Below are positions 34,082 to 46,600 of a stretch of 64,000 nucleotides of DNA, one piece after another. The translations under genes and the position numbers were made by a program. The notes beneath the pieces were generated by a model, which was not told the DNA's origin, did not search any database, and saw only the letters and a list, made by a program, of their open reading frames with translations. Location: NCBI RefSeq assembly GCF_032362555.1, contig NC_083526.1, positions 3,182,001-3,246,000 of the forward strand, in the 5' to 3' direction. The first letter of the stretch is position 1, and every line of letters starts with the position of its first letter. Source of the DNA: Amyelois transitella (lineage: Eukaryota > Arthropoda > Insecta > Lepidoptera > Pyralidae).

Positions 34082-37000
34082 TTACAACTGATTTTTGTAA
34101 ACGGTCAAAGCGTCCCTCATAAGAAAATCTCTTAGTGAGCACAACCCTTTCAAAATCTTCGTGGTATTATCCATTTTCTGTATGTCTGTTTCTGATAAAC
34201 TCTTGTCCTGCGCAAGGAATCCGTTCACGGCCTCTTCTGTCATCCAGTGCGCGGGCAGTTTGTGCAAGTTGAACTGGTTCGGGTCCGGATTGATTGGCAT
34301 CGGGGTCAATGACTTCTCCCACGGAGTGATGTACTTCTGCTCTGAATGAAGACCTTCGATGTATCTGAAAATGGAAAATATTTTAAGGTTTTGAGACACT
34401 ATTTCGCTATCATATACATACATATATTACATAAAAACCACGCCGGAGGGGTAGACAGGGACTACATGTTTCCACTTGCTACGATCTCTGCATACTCCCT
34501 CCGCTTCATCCTGCGGTTTCGAGTACTCTTGACTTGACCGTTTTCTATTATATACAATTTTTTTTTTCTTATAAGAAATTTATTCTAAGTGATTCCCGGC
34601 TCTGTAGAAAAGGTTCACTCCATGTCTTAAAAGTTCATGTCGAGCTAGTAGCAAATTATGTCTGAATCTCAAACCCAATCAAACGCTTAACAGCCATCCA
34701 ACTAACGGTGACCTTCGAATCTGATGAACATTTGAGATTGAGACATTGCATTCACCTGATATAAGCCTCGGAGTGGGTAACCCTCTGCGCCCGGGGCGGC
34801 GCCGCCACGAACAGCGGGTCGAGGCCGGCGCGCGCGGGCGCCGCCAGCGCCGGCTCCAGCGCCGCGCCCGCGCCCGGCGACGGGGAGTTGCGCGCCAGTG
34901 GGGACATGCCCGAGAGGGACGCTGCAATACAAACAATAATGGAAGCTCATATGAGGAAATGAACCATTTGCGTCATCACATAACGAAAACATCAGCAACC
35001 TGGCTTGAAGATGCATCAAATAGCACACAAACCAGGAAGCGAAAGGAAATTCTTTTTACACAAGTGACAAAAAACTTAAAGTGAAAACAAATAAAAAAAA
35101 ATGTGAGGAAATGAAAAAAATATTTTTTTACAACAAGGCATAAAATAATACAAATTAGGTACGACAACATAAATTAAGATTTGGGACCACTTAACAAATA
35201 AAGGTTTTATATATCTATATTATCTATGACTTCCCTACAAGACAAGCCATGTATCAATATAAATCGCGAATATAAATGAGGTATCATCGTAAAGGGAATA
35301 AATAGTCTCCGATGACCCACTTTCATGGTAGAGTTAATTAATAGCTATGACTTCTAAGGGAACATCAAAAAAGGGCCTAGACGATTGTTCCTTGATCTAT
35401 GCTGCAACTGAAACTCAATGAAAGTAGGTTTAGCAAGCTGATTGAATTAAATCGTAATTATTTACCGGTAACAAATGGTTAGAATAACGAGATCGCAACT
35501 GACTACATCTAGTTATAACCGGTATGACTGAAGTTAGCCTTCAAGAGTCTTTAAAAGATTTTTTTAGTAGGCTTGGGTCGCTCTTGTGTTGGTAATAAGA
35601 AAATCGTCAAACGATTTGAACATTATCTAATTAAATATCAAAACTTTTTTCCTTCAACATTCTTCTTTTGCTTGTATGAAGGGAGTCACAAATGTATAAA
35701 AAGTGCAAAATGGTTTTATTGATCGTTACAATAGTGAAAACTTGTAGTCTTTGTATTTAGCTACCAAATTTTCTTCTTTAACTTTGTACAATATGTAAAC
35801 ATTATACAAACGTACATATTTCAAACACCTAATAGTACACCATATAATTTTAACCAAACGTTCAACTTTTCAATACACTAATTTCACGCGGAACACCTAT
35901 AAAAATTCATTATTTGAAATGTATTTGCTAAATGTTGCCATCTGTTCAAACTAATTACAGAAATATTATAATGACACAGATGGTATATATTGCGCGAATT
36001 AATTTTTTGACCTGTTTTTCGTCGGACGTGTTCTAAGGGAAACAAAAATGAAGTTCTTAATTCTTCTGTTACTTTGCATTCAGGCGTTTTTTATTCAGGT
36101 AAATTATTTTTTAAACTATAATTTCTTTTTTTTAAACAGGTGAGAAGACCTCTTTAGTTTAGTCATGAAGTGTGTACGGTAGGATATACCAAGTAATGAT
36201 GTTACTAAGTAAGCGCGTATGAGGTCAATTATAGTATTACTGCCTCTGATCCACGGGTCCAGATTCGATTCCCGGCCAGGTCATGATGAAAATATTCCTA
36301 CATATGTACCTATGCAAAATTTCATGGAGATCGGTTCAGTGGTTATGAAGTTAAAAACGGTCACAAAACATTTATAATATTCGTATAATTATTGTCGTAT
36401 CTTTGTGTTAGTTTATTATAGATATATACTTGTATAGGATTGTGTGGATCGCTCAATCTGTATAATTTTTATTTACATTCAAATACAAATTAATTTATTT
36501 GTATTTATTTCAGGTAATATACTGTTTGTCACCCAAAGACCTCGTTGGTCTGATAACTGGTGACCCTGAAGATCAGATCCCGGCCAAGGATATAACAGCA
36601 GCTATCACCGGTATAAACCCCGCTGACGCCACTCAGTAATCCTGGGCCGAATGCAATGTTTAACCAGATAATATTGACTTTATAATGTTCATTGAGATAA
36701 TTAATAAATCTATTCAAGTTATATTTTAAATTTCTGCCAGTATAAATTCTCTCAATACTAAGGTACTCGCTACTTAAAAATAACACTATGTTGTCAATCT
36801 ACTTAAATTAAGTTTTTCGAGTGTAATTGTTTGCTGACCTAAATAAAATAAATAAATTAATAAAAGGAATATATGTACTGTCAAACACATATAAAGTAAA
36901 CCTGCACGATAAATCTATGACGTCGTAATAGAGGCGAATTTGCAGTGAATGTTCTGTTGACTGTACTATATGATTCTGTAGAAGTTGTTCTTTAGAAAAA

Positions 37001-37287
37001 AGTACTCCTCTTTGTACTGAGAACCTTGTACATAATATTATATAAAATCACGCCTCTTTCCCTAAGGGCAGAGATAACATCTTTCCAATTGCAACGATCT
37101 CACTTTTCTTCATTCACTTTATCCAAGAATAAAGGACGCCGCGAATGTAGACAAATCCCGTTTATTCCCGATCCAGTGGGAATTTCGGGAATTCCCTTAG
37201 ACCACATAACCTGCATGCCAAATGTAAATGTGGAGCCTTGGCCCGGTTGTTTGGGTTGTCCGTCAGTCACTCAGAAACATTAGAAGA

Positions 37288-37353
<66 letters not shown>

Positions 37354-37569
37354 TAGCTGTCCCGGCAAACGTTGTTTTGCCATATAAATAACTTTAAGTA
37401 ATTTCCAGTAAAAAAAAATGTTAAGTGTGGACAACCCTTAACACTTAGGGGTATGAAAAATAGATGTTAGCCGATTCTCAGACCTACTGAATATGCATGC
37501 AAAATTTGGTTAAAATCAGTAAAGCCGTTTCGGAGGAGTACGGAGACAAACATTGTGACACGAGAATTT

Positions 37570-37618
<49 letters not shown>

Positions 37619-40600
37619 GTGTGTGCTGACAATCAATATATATATATATAAACAAAAATGGATCAAAAAGTAATGCTACGACGATGCACTTACCTCCCGG
37701 AGACATCACTCCGCTTCGTGCTGTGAACGCCTTGGGAGGTTTCTTGGTAGAAGGCAAGAAGTTTCTGGAAGTGAAAAACATGATTGAATTAGATTGCGAT
37801 AAATACATATGTATAAAACAAAACTTGAGCATTAATAAAATAATGCTCATACATTATACATAATTTAGGTCTTAACAGGTTGAGCAACGTGATAATTGAT
37901 GATTGAACACCAGTCTGTCAAGATTGAAACAAGATTACTACAAGTATGACTCATAAATTACAATCTTCTGTTCCTTTATATAACATATAGCTAAACTTAC
38001 CGAGATCTCTCGTCTTTAACCGTTAATGTTTATCAGAAAATGAAGAAAGTTGGTAAAAGATGCTTAACCTTTTCTTACTCATTTAAAACTCTTCCACAAT
38101 AAAAGCTACCATTCCTATATAGAATAGGATACAAGGTTCAAAATATCAAAATAGGATACAAGGTATCACTTATTGACGTCACATCACTTAAATCGAATTA
38201 TAACAACTACCGCTTCCCAAGCGCATGTAGTAGAAGAAGCGGCGGAACAAACTACACTGCAGCATTTTACACCGGACATCAATTTACAAAAATAGATACA
38301 TACATACATATGGTCACGTCTATGTCCCTTGCGGGATAGTCAGAGCCAACAGTTTTGAAAAGACTGAATGGCCACATTCAGCTATTTGGCTTAATGATAG
38401 AATTGAGATTCAAATAGTGACAGGTTGCTAGCCCATCGCCTAAAAAAGAATACCAAGTTTGTAAACCTATCCCTTAGTCGCTTTTTACAAGATCCATGGC
38501 GAAGAGATGAAGTGGTCCTATTCTTTTTTGTATTGGTGCCGGGAACCAACACGGCACCTTACCTAGATCTCCTGCAGCATTTTCGCCGGACATCAATTTA
38601 CTATGCCGTGTGGTTTCCGGCACCAATACAAAAAAGAATTGGACCACTCCATCTCTTTCCCATGGATGTCGTAAAAGGCGACTAAGGGATAGGCTTACAA
38701 ACTTGGGATTCTTTTTTAAGCGATGGGCCAGCAACCTGTCACTAGTTGAATCTCAATTCTATCATTAAGCCAAACAGCTGAACGTGGCCATTCAGTCTTT
38801 AAAGACTGTTGGCTCTGTCTACCCCGCAAGGGATATAGACGTGACCATATGTATGTATCCAATTTACTAATATAATCTCACCTAGACCTCTCATGCAGAG
38901 CCATCATGCGCCCGTTGCCCTTGTTGACGTGGAGGTCCCTGACGTGGCGCAGCAGCCGCGGCAGGTTGGGGAATGGCGCCTGGCCCTTCCTCACGCGGTT
39001 GCAGTTCCGCCACAGGCACGGGTACTCGCTGAACGAGCCGCGGTAGTGTTGCTGCACGTGGCCGGCTGCCGCCACGCATGTTGACAGAGGCGCACGGTCA
39101 AAACATTGAGCAATGAGTACGCAAGTTAAATTTTCTGAATATTTTCTAACTCGAAACTTTGTGGCCCAGGACTCTTCTTCTGGGAGGACACAACTGGGAC
39201 AAAAGCTATATGAGACACGAGGGCTCTTGAAATTTCTTTAACAGGTTCACGAAACGAAAATTTTCTAAAGATAGAGACGAAAGATCAAATTAAGAACTGA
39301 GTTAACCTACATAAAGTTTGATGAGTGCAAATGCAGTCTCTGCCTACAACTCCGGGAAAGAAGCGTGGTTATATGTCATCATCGTTTTCAGAAATTTCTT
39401 GTTCATTCTTGGGCATAGGCGATTCAACTAAAACCAATTGCAAGCGTTCGAAACTCTAGTTGTGTGGTCGAGCCGTTGAGGCCGTAGAATGGCAAGCAAT
39501 TTTTGTTTTAACAGAGAAATCCTCTCGTCAATTGTCATGCCAGCCTTTCACATTAAAAAATGTGACAAACTTTGTACAACAAGGGCTCTATTAGATATGA
39601 TACATTAAGTCAGTAACACCGCGGTCATATATCGATGACTCTTTTCTTTTAAGTTAAATAGGTACATCAGTTTAATTACTAACTGATGCTGGTAAGGAAA
39701 AACATCGCGAGGAAATCTGCACATTCAGGCAAGTGGATGTGTAACCATGAATCAATATGGGTTAGGTTCACCTAAAAAAGTTACGGAGGTCAGATGCGAT
39801 CATGCGAATCGCTTCGTGTAAAAAATGTGACAGTGTCGGTAACTAGACATTTGTTACATATAGAATAACATTATTACATACATACATATATATAATCACG
39901 TCTATATCCCTTGCTGGGTAGACGGAGCCTACAGTCTTGTCAAGACTGATAGGCCACGTTCAGCTATTTGGCTTTAAGATAGGATTGAGATTCAAATAGT
40001 GACAGGTTGCTAGCCCATCGCCTAAAAGACGAATCCCAAGTTTATAAGCGTACCCCTTAGTCGCCTTTTACGACATCAATTACATTATTGTTTAAATAAA
40101 TTCAGGTGTGTCTTCTATAAAACTGGACAGCGGGTTTTCGCTGAAAAATAATACTCACGTTCTAATTTATTCTTTTTCGTTTCAATGTAAGTTCCGATCA
40201 CTGGCCGCATTAAAAACAGACAAATGTGTCAACAATATTCTCTACGTACATAAATTTCAAGGTTTCAATTTATCGAAATATAAATGTAATGGGTATATTA
40301 AATTTTAAACAGCTGTAGTAGCTAAATAGAAATAGTAAAGAACAGTATTTTGACTGCGCTTATATCTTCAACTTCCTTTTACATACATCATTGCCATTGA
40401 GAAAAATAGTTCAGGTGTCTCTCTTATCATTGCGTGCTCCCAGTTACACCTTCTGTTACTACACCCGGGTCTTCATGCCGACTTTTTCCATTCTACTTTG
40501 TTCAGGCTTCAACTCAACAACATCTAGCCAGGATTTCTTCGGCCCGCCCGTTCTACCTGGTCCTGGTGGAGGCGGCAGCAAGCAGGATTCCGCAAGATTT

Positions 40601-43600
40601 ATTCACTATACTCGTATTTATAGTACAATAATTAAAGTTAAATGGTTCAAAATACTTCAAAATTTGTCCAGTGACGGTCGCCACTTTTATTAATGATCCT
40701 AACAACATACTTTTATGGTAACATATAAATAATCAGATGATAGTAATATGAAGATACTTACTGTTACCACCGTCCCCGATGCAATGCTCCATGCAGTCCT
40801 GGAGGTCCTCAAACTGGCAGTCGCACGTGTCCCAGGCGCATTCGTAAGTCATCTCCATGGGAGTCTGAGAACATGTTAAATCTTATTAGGTACTTAAAAA
40901 GCACTTAGTACGCACGTTAAATTTCTAACTTTACTAAAAATTTTTAATTTTAATTTTCATTTAATTTAATTTTTTTGTATTTTTGCATGCCATGAGTGGT
41001 TAAATGCGCGAAATGTATATGCTTTGTAACACCTATAATTGTACCGCATTTATAGCAAATAAAGTATTTGTATTGTATTGTAACTTAAAACTTTGTGACC
41101 CAGGACTCTTCTTCTGGGAGGACATAACTGGGATAAAAGCTATGACGATGAGATATAAGGGCTCTTGAAATTTCTTTAGCAGGTTCACGAAACGAAAATT
41201 TTCTAAAGATAGAGACGAAAGATCAAATTAAGAATTGAGTTAACCTACATAAATATTGGTGAGTGTGAATGCAGTCTCTGCCTACAACTCCGGAAAAGGG
41301 GCGTGATTATATATCATCATCGTCTTCGGAAATTTCTTGTTCATTCTTGGGCATAGGCGCAACTAAAACCAATTGCAACCAATACCCACCGTAATATTAT
41401 TGTCTATGTATTGAAATACGGACGATATCGCCGACCCATCTCAATGTTGGACGACCTCAAGGTCATATATCCATGCTGGGTCCTCCTCGGCAATAGTCTA
41501 TGTAACTTTGCACTCACATGTTGCGACAGCTCCCTCATCTCCTCCGCCAGCTTCGCGGAGGTCTCCTCATTGCACCTCGCGGCTCTCTCTTCCCAGCTCT
41601 GTTTGGTAGAAGTCGGCAGTGAACGCCACTCGTTGCCCACTATCCGAGATATCTCGCCTGTCCAACAAATATTATTATCTCGTGCTGGAGCCAGTATTTG
41701 GCGATTGTTGGATTTTTTTTTTTACAGAAAAGCTAGGACGTGCATTACATCAAACTATAATTATTTGCTCTTATATGGGTTTGATATTTGGGAACATTAA
41801 CAGCATTAAATTTGAACACAGAATTTTTTTTTACTGTTATGTAGGCTATAACAGATTCTTTCAAATTAATTCCCCACAGACGAAAATTATGAATTTCATA
41901 ACCAAAGAACAAAACTTGAAAAAAAGATTGCTCTATGTGAAGTAGTTTCATACTCCCCAGTATGCTAAGTTTTGATATAACGCATACTTTTGCTATAATT
42001 TCCAAATGACACATTTGATATCTATGACAAGCAGCCAATCACACGCAGCACAATCAAGAGAAATAATACAAAATCCTGTCTTATAATTGGTTTGTTCAGC
42101 CACAACTTTATAAGTATAATAATGTTTCGGGATTTTATTATTCATGTGTCATTTGTAAATAAAAGTAATTTAAAAAAAAGTAGGGTAACAACTTGAGCAC
42201 AAAGAAAAATCCTAAAAAGCACACTAAACACACCACATAAATAACATAAACGCATCTTGAGCGAGCCTACAATCGCACTTGATGTGTAACATTTATGCTA
42301 ATAACAATATTTTGTTAAAAATTCAATAAAAGGAGGTATAATAACAATTTGAACAATCGCAAAAAAGGTTATTGAAGATATTCATTCATAAAAAAATATT
42401 TTACTTTTCGTTATCTTTTAGCAGGTCATAGCGTTATGTATTTTATCACCGTTAACTACAGTAGGTACTGCTAAATTAACTTACAAACTGTTAATTAAGA
42501 TGCTGTCTAATTTAGGTTCTAGTTTCGTTCCTTTTTATCAATCAGTAGCTGTGTTACAAAAAATATTTACGAATGAAACTATTCCCAAATAACTGAAAAA
42601 ATATGGGACCTGATGAGCAAAAAAGGTTCACTAAGCCTTTTATTGAAAAAATGAGTGGAGAAATGTTACACATCAAATAGGAAAGAGGGAGACACCTACC
42701 TAATTTTTTATTTCTGTCCTTGGATGCTAGATTTGTACATAGACGTTGTTAGACGGCACATCACAAAATTAAGTTAAATTGGAAATAACAGGGGGAGAAA
42801 AATCAAATTTAAGATGTGAACACTTTACAGAGTAGATTCATTTTATACTATTCAAGAAAAAACAGACTACAGACAATAAACAAGGTTATGTAATATTTAT
42901 ATTTCCTTCTTCAAAGATCAGCTAAGCTCTTGTCAATTTAGGTATTTGTCATTTTAATGTACTTTATGTCGATAGTATAAAATAAATCAATTTCGTTTTT
43001 AAGAATTTGCTTTCTGCCTGCATTTTCAATGAACAATTACATATGTAGAAAGCAATTTCTTAAAAGTGTCAAAGAAGCATTTTGTCATCCTGAATAGAGA
43101 CTTCATTGCCATTTTTTGGATTCAAGCATAGTAAAAGGAACATTATTAAAGAATAATCATTCATGAAAAAATAAATTAAGAAATACGGCAATCGTGAAGT
43201 TTGAGTAAAATGCGCAACACAGTTAATTTCTGCATAGAGTATTAATTTAAGAACAAAACCGCTTCGAAAAATTGGTTAAGTAACATTTTATTTCAAAAAT
43301 ATTGGAAAAAGATAAATTTCGTAAAAATCAAAACTTTAAACATTCGCGTTGCATGATTGATGTATGCAAACGATATGTTCGCGTTAATGCGTTTGCAAAT
43401 TGCCTTTGATTTAGGCAGAGCAAATTTAAAATTCCTTAATTAACATGAAACGTAGAAATGGTTCGAGAACTTTCGAAATTTATCTTTTTTATGTAGGTGT
43501 AAAATTTATTACCGGTTAGGAAAGAGACAGAGAACACAATTTCCAAATATAAATGAAAACTCGCAGAAGTATAAAAAATAAATCAATTTTGTCTTTATCA

Positions 43601-46600
43601 GTAAAATTTTGTCTAAAAGTAATCAAAAAAAAAAAGATATGAGTATCAAATAGGTAGGTTTTGCCATTTTTGATATCCCTGCATCATGAGCATTATACAT
43701 TACCAAATGTAGCCTACTGCCTTTCTATTTTCTTAGCTTTGTTGTGTTTAAAGTGACTGTTTGAATCACAATTCCATCATTTAGCCATATAGCTGAACGC
43801 GACCTTTCAGTCTTCGTGAGACTGTTGGCTCTGTCTACCCGGTAAGATAAAGACGTGATTATGTGTGGCTGTGATGTGATTGTCTCACCGAATGTAGCCT
43901 CGGGGTTGTTCGCGATGATCGCCTTCCTGACCTCGCTCGAGTATAAGATATATCCCGTGACCAGCTTTTGTTTGGACTCCTTCTTCTTCTTCGTGCTGTG
44001 TGGTGTGGCCGAAGGTTGGGACCTCTCTTGGCTGGGCGTGGCCGACATTGATGGGTTGTAGGGGTTGCTGTTGCCACCTGTGGGATTCAAAATAAAAGAT
44101 ATTAGCTATATTAATTTAAAGAATACAGTAGATATACAAATTAAAAAAAACTTATAAAATCTCAATACAAAAATGCTTTTTTATGTTTTATTCTTCTTGT
44201 TAACTAAAAAACAAGGTAAAAAGTAAATATGAACACAGCAAAATTCATATTTGCCGGTTGACTAGATGAGATCTCTTCATGGGATAAGTCCGACATTACA
44301 GGTGATTTCATTTTATATTTTTTGTACATATGTAAATTTCTGTGTAAAGATAGGTAGTACAAACAAAAAAAAAACATGAAATTATTTCACAATTTTTTTT
44401 GAGCTGATGTAGCATTTTTACATCGCGTAATAAAGCGGACTGCACATTCTCACGAGACTTGTCAACCTATGTCACCTATGTTTACAAAATAAATGGCTCA
44501 GAAAATTTTGGGAAGAGAAAATTTCTGCAAAAAGATTGCTTATTCTGAAGAAAATAGCATACCAATAGAAAGCGGCGTGGCCGGCGAAGCTAGAGACGAG
44601 TCATCGAGCGAGTTCTCCAGAATCATCTCCACGTCCTGGCTGCCTATCGTCGTGTTGATGAGGTTGGTGAACTGCGGTTTGCTGTCCTGTTACCAACAAG
44701 GCGTATGGCGTCATCAAATCAGTTACATGCAACATTCAATTGCTTGTAAGTTAGAATAGCATGTTATAAAAGACATGGCCATTTAAAAATAAATATAATT
44801 TATAATTTTCTGTGTTTTATTAACTGAACTTAAAACCTAGTTCTGGCCAAGGTTAATAGGTTACACCTAGGTCTAGCCGGAGAACAATCAGCTATACCTG
44901 CTAGGTGTACCGGGGTACCCATCTGAGACCAACTACGAAACCGTATCCTCCCCCTCCTAGTGTTAGTCCCGGTTACATCCTTACCTCTCAGGAGAGAGAG
45001 AAACTTTGAACATGACCCTGGATTAAGTGAGTCAGGTTTTTCCAAGAAGCGACTCCCATCTGACCTCCGCAACCGTTGCAGGGGCAACCTTACCTAACCC
45101 ATATATAGGACCATAGTTAAACATCCAGTTCCCTGAATGTGCTGGTTTCCTCGCGATGTTTTCCCTCACCGAAACCGAAAGAGCATCGGTTAGCACTTAA
45201 ACTAATGTGCATAGCTCAGAAGAGTTACTTTTTTAGTCAAAATCGGATCGGATCGGATCGGATTTGAAACTATGCCTCCATCTCCATAACAGATAACCTA
45301 CAGCAACGAAATCGTAGGTACGAGTATATCAAACAAATATTTACCATAGAATCAGCGTGTACGTTAGTGTTGTACTGTTTTTGCGAGAAGGCGTGCGATG
45401 TAGAGTGAACCTCGTGCGGCGTAGCTAGAGGCGGCGGGCCCAGGGGCTTCGGGAAATAGTACACCTGTGGGCAAAACATCAAAATATTAGACGAAGGCAA
45501 CACTATATCAAATTTATGCGAAACATCGGAAACACAAACCAATTAGGAAAGCGCAAAGTATACCATATTGAGAGTGAGTAATATAAAAGAGAATTTTTTT
45601 TTTATTAGAACGGGACATACAAAATTATCACATACAAAATTATATACATATATCTATCCTCTACGGAGTAGACAAAACAAACAGTCTCGAAAGCCATCTT
45701 CAGCAAGAAGTTTTAGTAATCGAATTGAGATTCAGCCGGTGACATGGTATTCACAGTCCCAAGTTTATGAGACTTTCCCCTGACTGACAAATGCGCATGG
45801 CAATCGCTTCTATTTTCTTCGCTATCACACCATCATGAGAGCTTAACTTGATGAATGTGCTTATTACCTTAATCGTCTTTTACGAAACCAATGAAAATAG
45901 ATGAAATGGTCCGTTTTAATCACCTTTAACGACATCCAATGAAAATAGATGAAATGGTCCGTTTTAATCGCCTTTTACGACATCCAATGAAAATAGATGA
46001 AATGGTCCATTTTTTAAGTGCCGGGAACCACGGGGCCTCTTTCTTTCTTTACGCCCGCGTCAATCAAGACATGATATTACGACTTCATTTTTCATTCCTT
46101 TAGTCGCTTTTTTTTAAACTAATATAATTTACCTCATCGACTGTGACATCTTTAGTGTGCTCAAACTTCCTCAGTCCGGCCTTCAGCTTCCTCGCGACGC
46201 GGTTAGACTCGTCGTAAACTGACTCGCATACAAACACATCATTCTCTTGTATCTCTGTCGGGCGACCTGTGTTGGAGAGAGATACACGATATAAGTTATA
46301 AGGCTAACAAGGACGTTGTAGGTACTAACGTATCTTGTAGATAGGTCTACTTCTTCTTCTTCATGGCTATAGTCCCGATTGCATCCTCACCACTCTGGAG
46401 AGGAGCACGGAATAAGCCCTTGACAATGGATCCAAAGATATCATCGTTATCTTGGTGTTAAATTCAGTCGCATTCAAACTTATAAACTAAACTCAGATGA
46501 GATACATTAGTACGTAGCCAAAGTGGGATTCCCGTTCACAATTTGAATCCCTTTTGAATAGAATAACTTAACCACTTAACGAGTCAATTGACGCTTAAAT

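Larger units (their letters stand above)
38882..44077 (-). other. polybromo: Polybromo HMG box and Cys/His fingers
   Basis: The HMG box is split by an intron between exons 44,077-43,889 (KLVTGYILYSSEVRKAIIAN) and 41,657-41,518 (RIVGNEWRSLPTSTKQSWEE). Exon 40,864-40,762 then gives a finger-like ECAWDTCDCQFEDLQDCMEH. Exon 39,065-38,882 gives YPCLWRNC followed by LLRHVRDLHVNK, a C2H2 arrangement. Such fingers occur in insect and chicken polybromo but not in the human form, as I recall it. Confidence 0.85.

Noticed and set aside
34679..35084. Overlapping GC-rich open frames rich in Arg and Ala on both strands
   Set aside because: These are other-frame readings of the GC-rich polybromo exon 34,921-34,756.
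38425..38734. Two mirror-image 86-codon frames, one per strand
   Set aside because: They arise from the inverted pair of interspersed elements, not from genes.
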